A stretch of 64,000 bases of DNA, taken from assembly GCF_023053635.1 (NCBI RefSeq), contig NC_086185.1:10910501-10974500 (forward strand), given 5' to 3'. Shown here in pieces: positions 23,692 to 33,909 of this stretch (within the stretch, counting starts at the first letter, position 1; every line of letters begins with the position of its first letter). The stretch is from Elgaria multicarinata webbii. Lineage: Eukaryota > Chordata > Lepidosauria > Squamata > Anguidae. The notes below the pieces were generated by a model. The model saw nothing but the letters and a program-made list of their open reading frames with translations. It did no database searches and was not told the DNA's origin. Made by a program: the position numbers and the translations under genes.

Positions 23692-24110
23692 GGCGGCGGC
23701 GCAGGCCCGGGGTACGAGGGTGGGCTTCGACTCGAGCGCGGCTCCCGCTCCTCAGACTCCTGGGCTGGTTGTTTTCCTCTCAGAGACCCGCTTCCTGCTT
23801 CCTCCTCCGCCCAGCGAGACGTCTCCCCGCCCCCCGGCATCCTGTCACGCGCACACAGGGCGGGGCCCACACCCAACCGACAAGGGGAAGAAAAGCAGGG
23901 AAGCCATGAGGGAAGGAGGCAGCCGCGCATGCGTCCCAAACCCTGTCCAATGAGAGCGCGCGGCTTCTGAGGGGGACTCAATAACCAACAACCAATCAAG
24001 TTCCCGAGCGGAGTTTTTCCCCCGCCGCCTCACCCGCCCCAGCCAATCGCGGTTTAGTTCGGCTGATGGCATCACCCGCTGTTAAGGTGCCAGCGGCTCT
24101 TGTTTGTTTT
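23480..24110. promoter_or_regulatory. CpG island promoter of CHMP1B
   Basis: This stretch is rich in G+C and CpG and covers the CHMP1B start codon (23691, minus strand). Several CCAAT-type boxes are visible (around 23946, 23990 and 24036), together with a GC box near 23580. There is no obvious TATA box, as is usual for housekeeping genes. Frames up to 170 aa open here in several reading frames but have the low-complexity Pro/Arg/Gly make-up of GC-rich noncoding DNA. The exact start of transcription cannot be read from sequence. Confidence 0.75.
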
Positions 24111-24195
24111 GATTGGGCCTTTCCATCACTGACCCCTACAGGCAAGCAGGGGAAACTGCACGGCTCAAAAGAAACCAGTTTTTTTAAAAAACAAA

Positions 24196-24292
24196 AAACT
24201 ACAACTCCCATAATTCCTGTTCCTTGCTCTCGCTCGCTGAGGCTTATGGGAGTTGTAGTACAACGAATCTAGAGGGCGCTGGGTTGTCTAGA
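24196..24292. mobile_element. Palindromic MITE about 0.5 kb upstream of the CHMP1B start
   Basis: ACTACAACTCCCATAATTCC (24199-24218) and its inverse TTATGGGAGTTGTAGT form a tight hairpin next to the CpG island. The core matches ACTACAA-TCCCA, the ZNF143/THAP11-type motif. Confidence 0.7.
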
Positions 24293-24495
24293 GTAACGTT
24301 TAGCACGTTTGGATTTATTTATTTTTTAAGTGCCCCAAAATGTACATAGGAAATGGAAATGGTCATAGGACCTAAGAAAGCTCCTGAATATCATGAAATG
24401 TTATTCAAGCTATTTAAAAAATGTTGCTTTTCTTTCCTTTCCGCTCAAGATGTTAATGCGCCTGGAACATTTTCCTAGGCTTTATGGGGCACACA

Positions 24496-24638
24496 GGGCA
24501 TAGCTAGACCTAAGGTTTATCCCTGGATCATCCAGGGGTCAAACCTGTTCATCTTGGGGATGAACTCAGGGGATTCAGTGCTCAGGCAGGGGCGAACCCT
24601 GGATGATCCCAGGATAAACCTTAGGTCTAGCTGTGGCC
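24496..24638. mobile_element. PIF/Harbinger-like MITE, GGCCATAGCTAGACC termini, ACA TSD
   Basis: 143 bp with near-perfect inverted ends (GGGCATAGCTAGACCTAAGG and its mirror), flanked by ACA on both sides (24493-24495 and 24639-24641). Short form of the family, very like 25208-25348. Confidence 0.8.
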
Positions 24639-24783
24639 ACAGTATATGCGTTTATGCCGTGCAAAGAGCCTGAAGAAGGATCAAAACGGAATAACTGCGC
24701 GATCCTATGCATTTTAATTGGGAAGTAAATCCCTCTGGTTTCAAGGAGCATATTTATCCCACTCACCTTCATTCGTTTAGAGC

Positions 24784-24881
24784 AGGCTACACTAATCTGG
24801 TGTGTGTTGGACTGCAACTCCCATCATTCCCAGACAGCTTGGCTAGCTGGTAATGCTTGGAATTGCAGTCGAACACATCTC
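24784..24881. mobile_element. Palindromic ACTACAACTCCCA-type MITE
   Basis: 'ctggtgtgtgttggactgcaactcccatcattcc' pairs with 'ggaattgcagtcgaacacatc'. Confidence 0.6.
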
Positions 24882-24883
24882 TA

Positions 24884-25016
24884 CACTACTGCTTTAAAGC
24901 GCTTTATAACAGGTTTGACAACTGTTGGGGCCCAAGACACACTGCATATACAGTTTTCAAAACGTTTTCAAAGTGCTTTAAAGCGCTTTAAAAGCAGTAG
25001 TGTAGATTCCCCATTG
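24884..25016. mobile_element. Small MITE with CTACACTACTGCTTT termini
   Basis: The left end CTACACTACTGCTTTAAAGC is mirrored by GCTTTAAAAGCAGTAGTGTAG at the right. The middle shares 'gacaactgttggggccca' with the Harbinger-like MITEs at 5371 and 56160, so the families are related. Confidence 0.65.
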
Positions 25017-25207
25017 TGGGAAAGTATGAAATTACATCAATGGTCTATTTTACCCAGTCCTGTGTTTGTGTGAGAGAGTAAAACCTTATAATTATTTAGA
25101 GGGAAATAAGGGAAGCTTATTTAGAGGGAAACGTATAATATCTTCCTTTTAACATATCAGTAGTATTAACTTTTATACATTTATGGAACTTTTAATATAA
25201 ATTCTTA

Positions 25208-25348
25208 GGCCATAGCTAGACCTAAGGTTTATCCCTGGATCATCCAGGGGTCAAACCTGTTCATGTAGGTGACACACAGGGGATCCAGTGCTCAGGCAGG
25301 GGCGAACCCTGGATGATCCCAGGATAAACCTTAGGTCTAGCTGTGGCC
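25208..25348. mobile_element. PIF/Harbinger-like MITE, GGCCATAGCTAGACC termini
   Basis: 141 bp with inverted ends and an interior almost the same as 24496-24638. The flanking triplets are TTA and TTG, a one-base mismatch. Between CHMP1B and ERCC6L. Confidence 0.8.
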
Positions 25349-25619
25349 TTGGTTTCTCTTATTTTAATTCTTTGTATTAAAACGAACCTTTTTACATATT
25401 TGTGGGCACCTTCTAATGGAAACCTTTTTAGTATCTTTTGTATTTTACTTCTTTGCATTGTAGAGTTTTTGTGTGCTTACCTGTATTGAATCTGTAAAGC
25501 TGATATGACCATGATGGTTGAAACAACAAATAAAGTCGTATTATGTCCATACTTATTGTAGTACTTTGGCTATTTCAGTACTTTAGCAGTGAGTATCGTC
25601 GTCAATAGAACAATACAGG

Positions 25620-25862
25620 ACTTGTAAAATTGTTGTGTATTTTAAATGTTTAATGTTTTATTATTGTTATATATCACTTTTGTATATTTCTTTTCATAGG
25701 TTTTAAAATATAAAACCTATATAAGTATGATAAATAAAAAAATAAATAAATAAAAATAAATAAAATGTATACGTTTTAAGTTTTGTAAGGCCGCCTTGAG
25801 GCCCAGTATTGGGCAAAAGGCAGGGTACAAATAAAAATAAAAATAATAACAATAATAATAAA
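25620..25862 (+). repeat. LINE 3' tails with AT-rich runs
   Basis: Two successive tails are visible: one ending 'gataaataaaaaaataaataaataaa', the other 'aaggccgccttgaggcccagtattgggcaaaaggcagggtacaaataaaaataa'. L2/CR1-like 3' ends. Confidence 0.5.
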
Positions 25863-26046
25863 ATAGACAGGAAGGCAGTCTGCAAACTTAAAATGTAGAG
25901 AAACCCACAGGGTGATTTTTGACCCCATTTGCGGGTGTGTGTGGATCATCTCCCTAAGTGCTAGCTGCCTATAATGTAAAATCAAGAATTTTTAAGATGT
26001 ATTGATTCTGTACTAATGTTGTTCCAAAGGGAGAGGCGGGTAAGAA

Positions 26047-26047
26047 A

Positions 26048-26080
<33 letters not shown>
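26047..26080. repeat. (ATT)n microsatellite
   Basis: A run of ATT triplets after 'gggagaggcgggtaagaaatatt', itself a LINE 3' tail remnant. Confidence 0.9.
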
Positions 26081-26119
26081 ACTGGAAGCTATGGAATAGT
26101 AGGTACATATAATAATAAT

Positions 26120-26215
26120 AATGAAGGCTGCAAACCTGTACCCATTTACCTGTGAGTAAGCCCGTAGAACTTAGTGAGACTTCTGAGTAGACACATATAG
26201 AATTAATATGAGTAT
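26120..26215. repeat. Short palindromic 'GAGTAAGCCC..TTAGTGAGACTTCTGAGTAGACA' repeat
   Basis: Copy of the short squamate repeat, ending about 180 bp before the ERCC6L promoter. Confidence 0.5.
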
Positions 26216-26394
26216 GAATTGCCTTCTCTGCCCCGTTTTTGTTGCGGGGGAGGCTCCCTCGTGTTTAGCCACAGCTATACTAAAAGTCTGTATTTTTCCA
26301 TTACCTTATACAGGCAGAGGTATAAGAAGAAGCAGAAAGTCCCGCTAGTAGACGTCTAAATTGCACCTCTATCTTTATCTCTATGGAGCGGTTG

Positions 26395-26612
26395 CCGACC
26401 TTGAATGAACGAATAAACATTGAATGGGAAGCCGCCCCCGCCCCTCCTTGCGGAGAAGGCGTTCGGAACGCGCTGAATGGCTAACAATCAGCCAAAGATT
26501 TGCATGTCGCTCGGTGATTGGCTGGGGGAGCGGAAGCGCAGGCGCTGGCGCGCGGGTTTGAATATTAACCGAGGAGTTTGGTGCGTCTTTCTGCGTTTGG
26601 GGGGAAAAAACC
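26395..26612 (+). promoter_or_regulatory. ERCC6L promoter with CCAAT box and CDE/CHR-like cell-cycle element
   Basis: The 220 bases before the ERCC6L ATG are GC-rich. They hold an inverted CCAAT box (ATTGG, 26517-26521), an octamer-like ATTTGCAT near 26499, a GGCGCG stretch and, four bases further on, TTTGAA (26557-26562). A CDE-like GC element four bases before a TTTGAA CHR, with an NF-Y site roughly 35 bp upstream, is the known layout of G2/M genes controlled by DREAM, B-MYB and FOXM1. The spacing and order are seen directly; the regulation is inferred. Confidence 0.65.
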
Positions 26613-29600
26613 ATGGCGGAACCACTAGAGTTTGAAGATCCTGCGCAGTTGGAGCGGTATAAGAGGTAAAGGAAGCACAACGTTTGGGGAAAGCTGGATT
26701 AGTCTCTGTTAGTTGCAAAAGAAATTCAGGATGCATTGAAAATTGATGGAGGAAAGAAATAAGAGGGGTTGAAAACTCTAACCTGCCAGTAACTTGGCTC
26801 TAAAAACCAATATTCAGCTCTGCTAGGACTAGGATTGCTATGTTCCCTTTATCTCTGCCCTAAAAAGCACCCTGCTTGTGTTCCCATCAAGTGCTGGAGT
26901 TATTTGCATAATTCTACCTCTGACACCATGTTGTGCTCAGGTAGATTAAAGTCAAGCATTGGCACAAAATGTCACCTGTGAAATTGGTGGCTTTGCTGAT
27001 AATTTCGGTGAAAACATACAGTTTCTCCCCTATTCCTAATTGTGAAGAACATGGGGAGATGGCTATGGCTTCTCTTGCAAGGTTGTTCTAAAAGGCTGTT
27101 AGCTTTCCTTCAAGGCAGCTGGCTGGTAATGAGAAGATGGATTCCAGCTAAGTTTGTGAGAACACCCACCCCCAAGAGGGAGGGGGAAGTCAGAGGAGCA
27201 GGTTACTTTTGGATTGGTGGAACAGTCACCCCCACCAGCTGGAGCTGTGGCCGTAAGATCAGGACATCAGGAAAAACTTCCTGACTGTTAGAGCAGTATG
27301 ACAATGGAACCAATGACCTAGGGAGGTTGTGGGCTCTCCCACACTAGAGGCCTTCAATAGGCAGCCGGACAACCACCTGTCAGGGATGCTTTGAGGTGGA
27401 TTCCTGCGTTAAGCAGGGGGTTGGACTAGATGGCCTTATAGGCCCCTTCCAATTCTATGATTCTATGAAAGCTGAGTTAGCAACCTGAAGCCTTTGTCTC
27501 CTATTCCTCCTACCCCCATGCTGTTGTGGGTGCCATTGTCTGGCTCGAGAAGAGGCCCCTGTTCTAGTTAGGATACAGGTAGCCAGGTCTTTGTTGTTTT
27601 CTTGCTTCCAGTTGCCCTGGGGAACAGCTTGTCTGTGTTATTAAGTTCTACAGCCTTTTAATGACTTCATTGCCTCGCTGCTATGCCTGTTCTTATTTTA
27701 CCTTTTTCCAATTTCCCCTCTTTCTACCCTCCCTCTCCCCTTTCAAATTTATTACTTTGCTTAAAGCCTTAATTCTTTTAATAATAAACTGTTTTAAGCC
27801 TTACTTTCGGTGTGGTAATCTCCGGGGCATTACTGGCGCTAAATCCAATGTTGGCTGGCAGGGAATAGGTGGGTGACTGGGCTGTCAGGTGGTTGACCCC
27901 TAAGCCTACCTTGCAGGGGGTGCACAGGGCTGCATCTCCTTCACGCTAATTAGCGGTTACTATTTGTGAGTAAAAAAGTATTTGGTGTATAAGGACACGA
28001 TCCTATACATGTTTAGAAGAAAAATGTTCTACAACGCCGAGCATTCGCAATCAACTATGTGTGATAGAGCATGCTTTCCTTTTAAACCTCACACCTTGTG
28101 CCTGCCTTTGCTTAGCAGTATCTTTGTAGGATGATAAAACACCACAGTGTGGGAAGTCCTCTTTGTGATTCTGCCCTTTTAGAAAAGGACTTCCTTTTTA
28201 TTTTGTTCAGTAATTATTCATAGCTTCTGCCTGAGAACATAATCAGGCCCTATTTTCTGATTTATCATGAATGTAAATCCCATTGGCGTAGCAGGAGTTG
28301 TATCCAATGTTAGTCTACCTTAAATCTCATTTATTTCAATGGGTCTACTCTAAGTAAGAGGGACTTGTTTACCTAAATGCTATTATGCTTTTTGTGAAGT
28401 ATTGATTTGTAATATGTTGTGAACCGCTTCAGGATTTTTAAAACGCAAAGCGGTATATAAAAGTTCTAAAATGGCTAAGACTTACATTGGATACAATCCA
28501 ATGTGCATCCAGTGCTCATGTATTTTCTGCAGTAAAAGAAAAGACAGAAGAAACGTTTGATGGTGGCACAATCCTCGCCTTGGAGAGCTCAACCCAGCCT
28601 CCTCTCTCTTTCTGTTTTTTTATCAAGCGTTAAAAGTCTTTTTAATTCTGCAGGCTTTCCATAATGAATTTCTGCTGTTTTTCTGCTGTTTTATTTGCGT
28701 TTTTAATACAGCTGGGTTTTTAAAATCAGTCTCCAATATTTGAATTTTTTATTGTTATATTTGTGATTTTTGCAAGCCACATTGGATTTAATTTTTTTAA
28801 GCGGGGCATAAACTATAAAGCATAGTGAGTGTTGGAGGCATGCGATGTGCCTTAAGCGCCTGTCCTTTAAAAACTCTGACCTTGAGTTGCTGTTGTTGGG
28901 TATTTCTGACTTGGTGAACTGCATTATATTTTACAGATTCGTGTCCCAAGCAAAGCAGGAGGCCAAAAATGGGAATCTGGAAGAATCCATCAAGCTGTTT
29001 AGACAGGCTCTGGAAATCCGTCCAAGTGACAAGCTGACGATGAATATAAAGAAGCTGGAGGAGGCATTGGCTTCTCTAGCTCTGGAACAGGAGGAGGATG
29101 GCTTTGTGGATGTGTGTCAGAGCGGTCTAATGCTGTACGGAGACATGTATGATAAGCTATTTGACCATCAGAGAGAAGGGATCGCCTTCTTGTATAGCTT
29201 ATACCGGGATGGAAGGAAAGGTGGCATTTTGGCAGATGATATGGGACTGGGGAAAACCGTTCAGATCATTGCTTTCCTCTCGGGCATGTTTGACGCGGAA
29301 CTCGTCCAGTCTGTGTTGCTAATTATGCCAACCACCCTTGTTAGCAACTGGATGAAAGAGTTTGCCAGCTGGACTCCAGGTCTGCGAGTGAAAGCCTTTC
29401 ACGGGGCCTGCAAAACTGAGCGCAACCGAAATCTAGAGCGGATCCAGAGGAGGAACGGCGTCCTCCTCACGACTTACCAGATGCTCCTCAACAATTGGCA
29501 GCAGGTCTCCAGCTTTGGGGGAAAGGAGTTCATTTGGGACTACGTCATCCTTGATGAAGCCCATAAAATTAAAACTCCGTCTGCCAAAACCACGAAATCC

Positions 29601-32600
29601 GTGCATGCCATCCCTTCCAGAAACCGCATCCTCCTCACAGGGACGCCAGTCCAGAACAACCTAAAAGAACTGTGGGCTCTCTTTGACTTTGCTTGCCAAG
29701 GTTCGCTTCTAGGCACGATGAAGACCTTCAAGATGGAATACGAAAACCCTATCACGAGAGCTAGGGCGAAGGATGCAACCCCGGGAGAGAAGGCGCTGGG
29801 GCTTAAGATCTCTGAAAACCTGATGTCCATCATCAAGCCATATTTCCTAAGACGGAGTAAAGACGAGCTACAGAAGAAAGTCAAGCATGAACTTAAAAAC
29901 AATCTCTTTCGAGATCAAAGTAAGGATGTTGCTCCTGCAATGCCTTCTCTTCCCAGAAAAAATGACTTCATTGTCTGGCTATACTTAACACCCATACAAG
30001 AAGAAATATATCGGAACTTTCTGTCTTTGGATCATATCAAGGAGTTGCTGATGACTACAAGGTCCCCATTGGCTGAGCTGAATGTCCTGAAGAAGCTCTG
30101 CGATCACCCCAGGCTGTTGTCGGCACGCGCATGTAGCCAGCTGGGTCTGGAAACATCCAATTATAATGAGCTGGATGGCGGTGGAAACGATGCCGTTGAG
30201 GTTTTGAGCATGAAAAGAAGCATTGAACATATTTCTGATGAGATACTGATGGAGGAGTCTGGAAAGCTGTGCTTCCTCGTGGCCTTGCTGGAGAGATTGC
30301 AAGAGGAGGGGCACAGAACGCTGGTCTTTTCCCAGTCATTAAAAATGCTGGATATTATAGAGCGTCTCTTAACTCACAGGCGCTTTAAGATCATGCGCAT
30401 CGATGGAACGGTGACTCATTTGGTGGAACGAGAGAAGAGGATCACTGTTTTTCAGAAGAACAGAGACTACTCCATCTTTTTGCTTACCACCCAAGTTGGT
30501 GGGATCGGTATAACGTTAACTGCTGCTACCAGGGTGGTGATTTTTGATCCTAGCTGGAATCCAGCTACAGACGCTCAAGCTGTCGATAGAGCATACAGAA
30601 TTGGGCAGAAAGAGAATGTTGTAATTTACCGGCTAATTACCTGTGGGACAGTGGAAGAGAAAATCTATAGAAGACAAGTCTTTAAGGACTCGCTAATACG
30701 TCAAAGCACGGGAGACAATAAGAACCCTTACAGATATTTCACTCAGCAAGAATTAAGAGAGCTCTTTACACTGGGAGATACTCGAAGCTCTGCAACACAG
30801 CGCCAGTTGCAGTCCTTGCATGCCACCCAAAGGAAGACAGATACTGAGCTAGATGAACACATTGCATACATCCACTCGTTGGACATATTTGGCATTTCAG
30901 ACCATGACTTGATGTATACACAAGAAACGGTTCACGAAGATGAAGCAGAGGATGAAGAAGCCCACAGGTACATCGAGCATAGGGTACAGAAAGCCCAAGA
31001 ACTGGTACAACTAGAATCACAGCTGAAAGACCAAATGACGGCAAACATCAGAAACACGACTGAAGGAGCATGGCTGAGAGAAATGGAATCGTCCTCCCAG
31101 CCAAAGAAAAAACCACCAAAGCTTTCTCCAAGGTATGCTCCTATCCCGCCTATATCTGTTGAAGCCATAAACAACGATGAACTTATCAATCTTGTAACTG
31201 ACGACGACAGCGATGAATGTGACATCATCAATGTGAGCTCTAGAATAACAAGTCTAGTTATTGAGGATGTGGATGATGAACGAATTCTTCAGAATATTTC
31301 TAATATGGATACGTCACCCTCCAAGAATGAAGAACGCAAACCTGCGAGGATTCAAGAAGATGGTCAGAAACATGAACTGAGCCCTGGGTCCCCTTTCCCT
31401 CGCGCTTGTACTTTATCTAACAAGGAAAACTTCAGTCCTGTATCCAAAGTGATGTCCTCTGATCCACTTGGGGAGGGTGAGGATGATGAACAAATGATTG
31501 GGAACATATCTAATATGGATACTTCGTTCTCCAAGAACAAAGAACACGTGCCAGTAAGGATGGAAGAATATGGGCCGAAACATGATCTAAGCACCGGATC
31601 TCCTTTCCCTCAAACTCACTCGTTACCTAATAAGGATTGTAGCCCTGAATCCAATGTGATCACCGAGCATTCACCTGCTGAGGCAAACAGCGTGTTTAAT
31701 GATGTCCAAATGGCACCACTGCAGCAGTCATTTGAATATGTTCCTGATGAGGACAAGCAACAAACCAAAACTAAAATGTCTCTCGATGAGCCTACAAGCT
31801 CCCTCAGGGAGGCATGTGAAATTAACAAGTCAGAAGCTGCGTCGCCATTTCAGCTGCAGGCCAGTAAAATGTCAGGGTGCAGCATAGGGCAGACATCCGG
31901 GATGAGTGAAATTATACCGGAGAATGAATGCCTCTCTAGTTCTTCCCCATACCAGGCTAATTTCAATCTTGTCTTAGATGAGTCTGAGAATGGACTGGAA
32001 GAGGTCTCAAAAAAAGGAATGTCACTGGAGGATACTGAAGATGAAGGATTTCAGCTAAGACTGGACAGTCACGGTACCTCTGTCTCTCACTCTTGGATAA
32101 GAGAAAACGGAGGCAACAGAAGCCTTCAGGCTAGCAGAAGTATAATGGGATCTATGATTGTGGATAGTTCTAATGCAGCACGTGAGGTTTCGAAGGATGA
32201 GAGTGAGGTTTCTTTTATTCATAAAAAGAAAACAGTAAGAAGAATTGTTTCAGATGACGAGGAAGAAGAGGAGGATGACAGTGAGCATATAAAACTGTCT
32301 GCTTCAAACAATCCGGATGGAATTTGTATGTCAACACCAAAGTCTAACAGGCTCATGGCCAATATTCTCTTCTCTCCAAGGATAAAAGTTAGTGGAAGAA
32401 GATCTACCGCTTCTAGAAGGTCCCTTGTTGACATGGTTTGGGATCAGGTGGAGGACATGGAGGACGTGGTGGAAACTGCCAGCGGCATGTCTCTGGGAAG
32501 TCCTTTTCAGAAGGACTTTGAAAGAAAGCTATCCCAGGATTCCAGTGGCCAAGAATCGGAGGTGGAAGAGGAGCCGTCAGGTGAAACACTAGATTCTAAG

Positions 32601-32657
32601 GACAAATCCAGCTACTTTCATGATGCAGACTCTTATCAGGATGACCTTTCTTTTTGA
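26613..32657 (+). CDS. ERCC6L: ERCC6L / PICH, SNF2-family DNA translocase of anaphase bridges
   Basis: Exon 1 is 26613-26665 (MAEPLEFEDPAQLERYK, donor GTAAAG). Exon 2 is 28937-32657 (acceptor TTACAG). The join falls inside an Arg codon and stays in frame, giving 1257 residues against about 1250 in human. An N-terminal TPR-like helical pair spans about residues 12-62. The SNF2 ATPase starts near 93, with the Walker A motif GLGKT at 121-125 and DEAH at 224-227. The helicase C lobe is at about 461-600, with QAVDRAYRIGQ at 565-575. An acidic, Ser-rich tail follows. It holds a tandem 70-residue duplication (797-866 and 867-936), an FNLVLDES motif like that of human PICH, and an STP site (Ser1150-Thr1151) at the place of the human Plk1-docking Thr1063. 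The C-terminal TPR of human PICH is absent. The family binds centromeric and ultrafine anaphase bridges and works with BLM and topoisomerase II. An open frame upstream of 28937 in the same frame is intron, not coding. Confidence 0.97.
26666..28936 (+). other. ERCC6L intron 1
   Basis: The 2.27-kb intron has GT at 26666 and AG at 28935-28936. It contains a CR1 3' fragment (27260-27468), a short palindromic repeat (about 28270-28370) and L2-like tails ('gtgaaccgcttcaggatttttaaaacgcaaagcggtatataaaag' near 28420, and about 28620-28815). No extra exon was recognised. Confidence 0.8.
27260..27468 (+). repeat. CR1 LINE 3' end (ATTCTATG-terminated)
   Basis: It reads from 'atcaggaaaaacttcctgactgttagagcag' through 'ggttggactagatggcc' to 'aattctatgattctatga', the octamer-repeat end typical of CR1. 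Confidence 0.85.
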
Positions 32658-32775
32658 TGGAGCAGTGACATGGAAAGGGCAAATCCTTACTGTTCCAAAA
32701 CAACTAAACCACTCACAGTTTTCTGGAAGAAAATATAACAGCATGAATGTTCCTTATCTACAGGCTGGCTTAGAG

Positions 32776-32895
32776 CAGGGGTGGCAGCCTTTAACCCTCC
32801 AGATGTTTTGGCTTACAACTCCCATCACCCTTAGCTAACATGGTGAGGGATGATGGGAGTTCTTGGCCAAAATATTTAGATGCCCACATGTTACA
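32776..32895. mobile_element. Palindromic MITE in the probable ERCC6L 3' UTR
   Basis: 'cctccagatgttttggcttacaactcccatcaccc' pairs with 'gatgatgggagttcttggccaaaatatttagatg'. It begins about 120 bp after the ERCC6L stop codon. Confidence 0.65.
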
Positions 32896-33298
32896 CATCT
32901 AGTTTTTTAGCTGTTTCTACTATTTGAGGGAGGAGAAAGAATGTGGAAGAAATGTTAAACATAACTACGTTTTCAATTATTCACAGATATGTTGAAGAGC
33001 GTCAAATGGTTGGGGTGGAGGATTGTTTATTGTTTTGTTCTTGTGTAATTTTACTGAATTGATATCTTAATTTCAAAAGCAAGTAATCAGTTTGGACGTC
33101 TGGAAAGAGCAATCTCCTGCTCCAGTAGATGGGGAGAGAGAAAAGCAGGGTTGCAGAAAGAGAGGAAAAAGGGCGGGGTGTGTGTGTGTCCCTGTCCCTG
33201 TCCCCTTTTGGCTCTGCTCCTGCCCACACTTTCGCTTCAGCCCCACTTGACCAGAATGTGACCCTCAACAGACAAGAAGCATCCTCATTCCTGCTATA

Positions 33299-33378
33299 GC
33301 CACTTACTTGGGGGTGAGCCCCACTGAACCAAATGAGATTTATTTTTGAGTAGACGTATATAGGATTGTGCTGCTAGC
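33299..33378. repeat. Short palindromic 'GGTGAGCCCCACTGAACC' repeat
   Basis: 'acttgggggtgagccccactgaaccaaatgagatttatttttgagtagacgtatataggattgtgctg' is one copy of the short squamate repeat. Confidence 0.55.
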
Positions 33379-33386
33379 CCTGTAAC

Positions 33387-33474
33387 CCAGGGGTGAAGAA
33401 ATCAGTGGCCATCCAGATGTTGGACTCAACTCCCATCAGTCCCAGCCAGTGAGGCCAATAGTCAGGAATGATGG
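33387..33474. mobile_element. Palindromic MITE, degraded
   Basis: 'ccatccagatgttggactcaactcccatcagtcccagcc' with a weak right half ('gtcaggaatgatgg'). Confidence 0.5.
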
Positions 33475-33820
33475 ATTTTAACAAGATCTCTTGGGGGTGC
33501 ATGCATTGCATAACCCCCACCTTAATGGATTGCAATAAGTGTTGCTTTGGTACCAGAGAAAGGGTGTGCAAATGTTTAATAAATATTTTAAATAGCAACA
33601 CTCAAATAGCAGGAAATCTGATATACTTTCAGTGCCTCTGCAAAATCTCTTTTTTTCTTCTCCATATAAAATCTCATTTCCTTCTTTTAATATGAGAGCT
33701 TCCATTCCTTTGGCTATGTCTCAGACACTGGGGAAAAAATGCGAAAAGGTTTTGAAAACATCTTGGCTTTCCTGTGAATGGGGAAAAAACACTACAGCAG
33801 CCTCCCACCATCTGATTTTC

Positions 33821-33908
33821 TCCAGGTACTTTGGACTACAGTATGGCTGGTTGGGGGATGCTGGGAATTGTAGTCCAACATATCAGGTGAGCCCCTGGTT
33901 GGGGGATG
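33821..33908. mobile_element. Palindromic MITE, degraded
   Basis: 'ctccaggtactttggactacagtatggctggttgggggatgctgggaattgtagtccaac': both halves of the palindrome are visible. Confidence 0.55.
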
Positions 33909-33909
33909 C

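Larger units (their letters stand above)
32658..33600 (+). other. Probable ERCC6L 3' UTR with poly(A) signal at 33578-33583
   Basis: The first good AATAAA after the ERCC6L stop is at 33578-33583, which would give a 3' UTR of about 0.9 kb. The UTR would contain two copies of the palindromic ACTACAACTCCCA-type MITE (near 32776-32895 and 33387-33474). No open frame here resembles the C-terminal TPR of human PICH. The 3' end is inferred from one hexamer. Confidence 0.45.

Noticed and set aside
23458-23999. Open frames of up to 170 aa across the CHMP1B promoter
   Set aside because: Low-complexity translation of a CpG island. The real CHMP1B first exon is only 16 coding bases on the minus strand.
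28845-28936. Upstream extension of the long ERCC6L frame
   Set aside because: A clean acceptor (TTACAG) at 28936 joins in frame to the Kozak-start exon at 26613, which restores the TPR-like N-terminus. The 31 residues before it are intron.
29540-32434. Minus-strand frames of 60-120 aa
   Set aside because: Antisense shadows of the ERCC6L coding exon.
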